From contig JACPPX010000009.1 of NCBI GenBank assembly GCA_016190785.1, forward strand, positions 1 through 5,620: a stretch of 5,620 bases of DNA, written 5' to 3'. The notes below the pieces were generated by a model. That model saw nothing but the letters and a program-made list of their open reading frames with translations. It searched no databases and was not told where the DNA came from. The translations under genes were made by a program, and so were the position numbers. The stretch comes from Chloroflexota bacterium. Lineage in GTDB: Bacteria; Chloroflexota; Anaerolineae; UBA7937; JACPPX01. Numbering within the stretch: position 1 is the stretch's first letter; every line of letters begins with the position of its first letter. Below, in pieces: positions 4,167 to 5,620 of this stretch.

Positions 4167-5194
4167 CCCGCCAACTGGGCCTAGTTTATGATCCCCGTTT
4201 TCTGGAGCACGACCAGCCTTTCCACCCCGAGAACGCCCAGCGGCTGAAAGCAATTATCGGAGGTTTAGAAGAAGCCGGAATTTGGGATAAGACGGTGAAC
4301 ATAAAGACAACCCCCATCGCCGAGGGTTTTTTATTTCGGATCCATAAGCCCCACTATGTGGATTCCATTCGCAAGTTTGCCGGGTCCGGCGGGGGGATGC
4401 TGGATATAAACACCTACCTCAACTCTCAGTCTTACCAAGTAGCCCTCCTTGCTGCCGGAGGAGCAGTGCAAGCCGCCGAGGCAGTGCTAAGTGGCAAGGT
4501 GGAGCAGGCCTTTGCCTTGGTGCGTCCCCCCGGCCACCATGCCCATCCTTCCCGGGCCGGCGGGTTTTGCCTGTTCAATAATATTGCCCTCGCCGCCGAG
4601 CACGCTATCCACAATCTCGGTCTGGAGCGAGTGCTTGTAGTGGACTTCGATGTCCACCACGGCGACGGGACGCAAGCCATATTCTATTCTCGAAAGGATG
4701 TCCTTTATTTCTCTACTCACCAATATCCTCTCTTTCCAGGCACTGGCCACTGGAAAGAGATCGGGGAAGGGCCGGGAGAGGGATTTACCATCAATGTCCC
4801 CTTGCCCGCCGGATTGGGGTATGAGGCTTATCCCCGGGTCTTTGCCGAGATCCTATTCCCCGCAGCCAATAGATACCGTCCCGAGCTTATTCTCGTCTCC
4901 GCCGGGTACGATGCCCACTGGCGGGATCCCTTGGCCGGGATGCGGCTCTCCACCAAGGGCTTTGCCCGGCTGACCCGGATGCTACTCGACTTGGCCGAGG
5001 AGCATTGCTCTGGCAAGATGGTTCTTGTCCTGGAGGGGGGATACGACCTTCCCGCCCTCTCGGCCTCCGTGGCCGCTACCTGTGCAGTCATCTTAGGTGA
5101 AGATCCTCAGGACTCCCTGGGCCAGTCCGCGGAGACCCCCTATCCTCTCGACGACCTGTTATCAAAGATCAAGGAAATCCACCGCCTAGCATAA
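4163..5194 (+). CDS. Zinc-dependent deacetylase of the histone deacetylase / AcuC / acetylpolyamine amidohydrolase family
   Basis: This 343-aa protein has the length of a stand-alone bacterial HDAC-fold amidohydrolase, which removes acetyl groups from lysine side chains, polyamines or similar amides. The active site is complete: RPPGHHAH with the catalytic pair H125 and H126; DFDVHHGDG with zinc ligands D163 and H165; SAGYDAHWRDP with third ligand D250; and EGGYDLPALS with Y294, the tyrosine that stabilises the transition state. The N-terminal HPEN..RL segment (21-28) and the HKPHYVD stretch are also typical. The ATG overlaps the methyltransferase stop by 4 nt. An in-frame extension upstream to 3893 lies wholly inside the methyltransferase gene and is rejected. 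AcuC, polyamine deacetylase and protein deacetylase roles cannot be told apart. No signal peptide or membrane segment is seen. Confidence 0.93.
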   Translation: MTRQLGLVYDPRFLEHDQPFHPENAQRLKAIIGGLEEAGIWDKTVNIKTTPIAEGFLFRIHKPHYVDSIRKFAGSGGGMLDINTYLNSQSYQVALLAAGGAVQAAEAVLSGKVEQAFALVRPPGHHAHPSRAGGFCLFNNIALAAEHAIHNLGLERVLVVDFDVHHGDGTQAIFYSRKDVLYFSTHQYPLFPGTGHWKEIGEGPGEGFTINVPLPAGLGYEAYPRVFAEILFPAANRYRPELILVSAGYDAHWRDPLAGMRLSTKGFARLTRMLLDLAEEHCSGKMVLVLEGGYDLPALSASVAATCAVILGEDPQDSLGQSAETPYPLDDLLSKIKEIHRLA

Positions 5195-5210
5195 CCTCTA
5201 CTCCGATTGG

Positions 5211-5239
5211 TTGACACTCCCCACAAAGAGTTGAATAAT
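5211..5239 (+). promoter_or_regulatory. Promoter for the TPR gene
   Basis: TTGACA (5211-5216), 17 bp, then AATAAT (5234-5239): a perfect -35 and a 5/6 -10 at ideal spacing. Only 9 nt separate the -10 from the ATG at 5249, so transcription should begin within about 3 nt of the start codon. No terminator hairpin lies between the deacetylase stop and this promoter, so some read-through is possible. Confidence 0.7.
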
Positions 5240-5248
5240 TGAAGCAGG

Positions 5249-5620
5249 ATGGCCCCCATCAGTCTCGCCGCCTATATTGCCCAAGCCCGGTCTCACCTCC
5301 AGAGTGGCAACCTGGAAGAGGCCAGGGAGATCCTGGACCACCTCGCCACTTTCTATCCCCAGCACATTGAGTTGCAAAGGCTCCGCGGGGAATTAGCCCT
5401 GGCCCAGGAGGATTTCGCCGCCGCAGCTGAGCACTTCCGCCGGGTAGTGGAGATGGACCCGGAGCAAGCCGCGGCCCACCTCGCCCTAGCCTCTCTTATC
5501 GAAGAGGATGATGTACTCGCCGCCATCGGGCACCTAGAACGGGCGCGGGAACTGGATCCCGGCAACCAAGAAATCAGCCGCAACCTGGCCCGGCTGTACA
5601 CCCTCCGCGATGGTGAAGAG
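5249..5620 (+). CDS. Tetratricopeptide repeat protein, N-terminal part (runs off right edge)
   Basis: An open frame of 124 codons with no stop before the window ends. It starts MAPISLAAYIAQARSHLQSG and contains three consecutive 34-residue-type TPR units, about residues 6-39, 40-73 and 74-107. A fourth starts with SRNLARLYTL. The repeats show the usual pattern: small residues (A/G) at helix packing positions, paired helices, and VVEMDPEQ and RELDPGNQ turns closing units. TPRs are protein-binding scaffolds; no partner or catalytic domain is visible yet. No signal peptide or membrane helix is seen in this part. TGA lies in frame 6 nt upstream, so the ATG at 5249 is the only sensible start. It has only AGG directly against it, not a spaced ribosome binding site, which fits a leaderless mRNA. 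Confidence 0.85.
   Translation, partial: MAPISLAAYIAQARSHLQSGNLEEAREILDHLATFYPQHIELQRLRGELALAQEDFAAAAEHFRRVVEMDPEQAAAHLALASLIEEDDVLAAIGHLERARELDPGNQEISRNLARLYTLRDGEE

Noticed and set aside
1..5194. Metabolic link between KamA beta-lysine and the deacetylase (for example acetyl-beta-lysine turnover)
   Set aside because: The genes are 4 kb apart, on opposite strands and in separate units, and no beta-lysine acetyltransferase is visible.
1..5620. CRISPR array, insertion sequence, tRNA, rRNA or phage genes
   Set aside because: No spaced identical repeats, transposase, integrase, cloverleaf or rRNA segment was found on either strand.

Overview
The window looks like bacterial chromosome. Genes are GC-rich and the spaces between them are AT-rich. 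Promoters are of the sigma-70 TTGACA/TATAAT type, and the Shine-Dalgarno sites are strong; the csp site, AAAGGAGGTGA, is close to a perfect complement of the usual 16S rRNA 3' end. A K+-independent proton-pumping pyrophosphatase, a KamA-type aminomutase and a class II-like deacetylase together would fit a deep-branching or thermophilic lineage such as Chloroflexota. That placement is a guess from gene content only. No mobile element, CRISPR array, rRNA or tRNA is visible.

Layout. The 5' end of a lysine (or glutamate) 2,3-aminomutase gene, kamA-type, runs off the left edge on the minus strand (1-170). A 463-bp intergenic region (171-633) follows, with divergent promoters, several palindromes and a run of TTAA motifs at exact 11-bp spacing. 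hppA (634-2796, plus) encodes a complete 720-aa membrane pyrophosphatase. A 222-bp spacer holds a strong promoter and a structured leader for a 69-aa cold-shock protein (3019-3228), which ends at a clear intrinsic terminator (3254-3294). A SAM methyltransferase (3363-4166) and a zinc deacetylase of the HDAC/AcuC family (4163-5194) overlap by ATGA and form a two-gene operon. A TPR protein (5249 to the right edge, incomplete) has its own near-consensus promoter so close to the ATG that its mRNA may be leaderless.

How the parts relate. These look like separate transcription units rather than one pathway. HppA couples pyrophosphate hydrolysis to proton export and yields phosphate. Csp is an RNA/ssDNA chaperone. 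Only the methyltransferase and deacetylase are physically coupled, and their substrates cannot be read from sequence. The most interesting material is non-coding: the csp leader has two pairs of mutually exclusive helices, one of which can hide the ribosome binding site; a PHO-box-like repeat array lies upstream of the pyrophosphatase gene; and terminator-like hairpins lie between promoter and start codon of kamA, hppA and csp. All RNA folds and operators are hand-read predictions.
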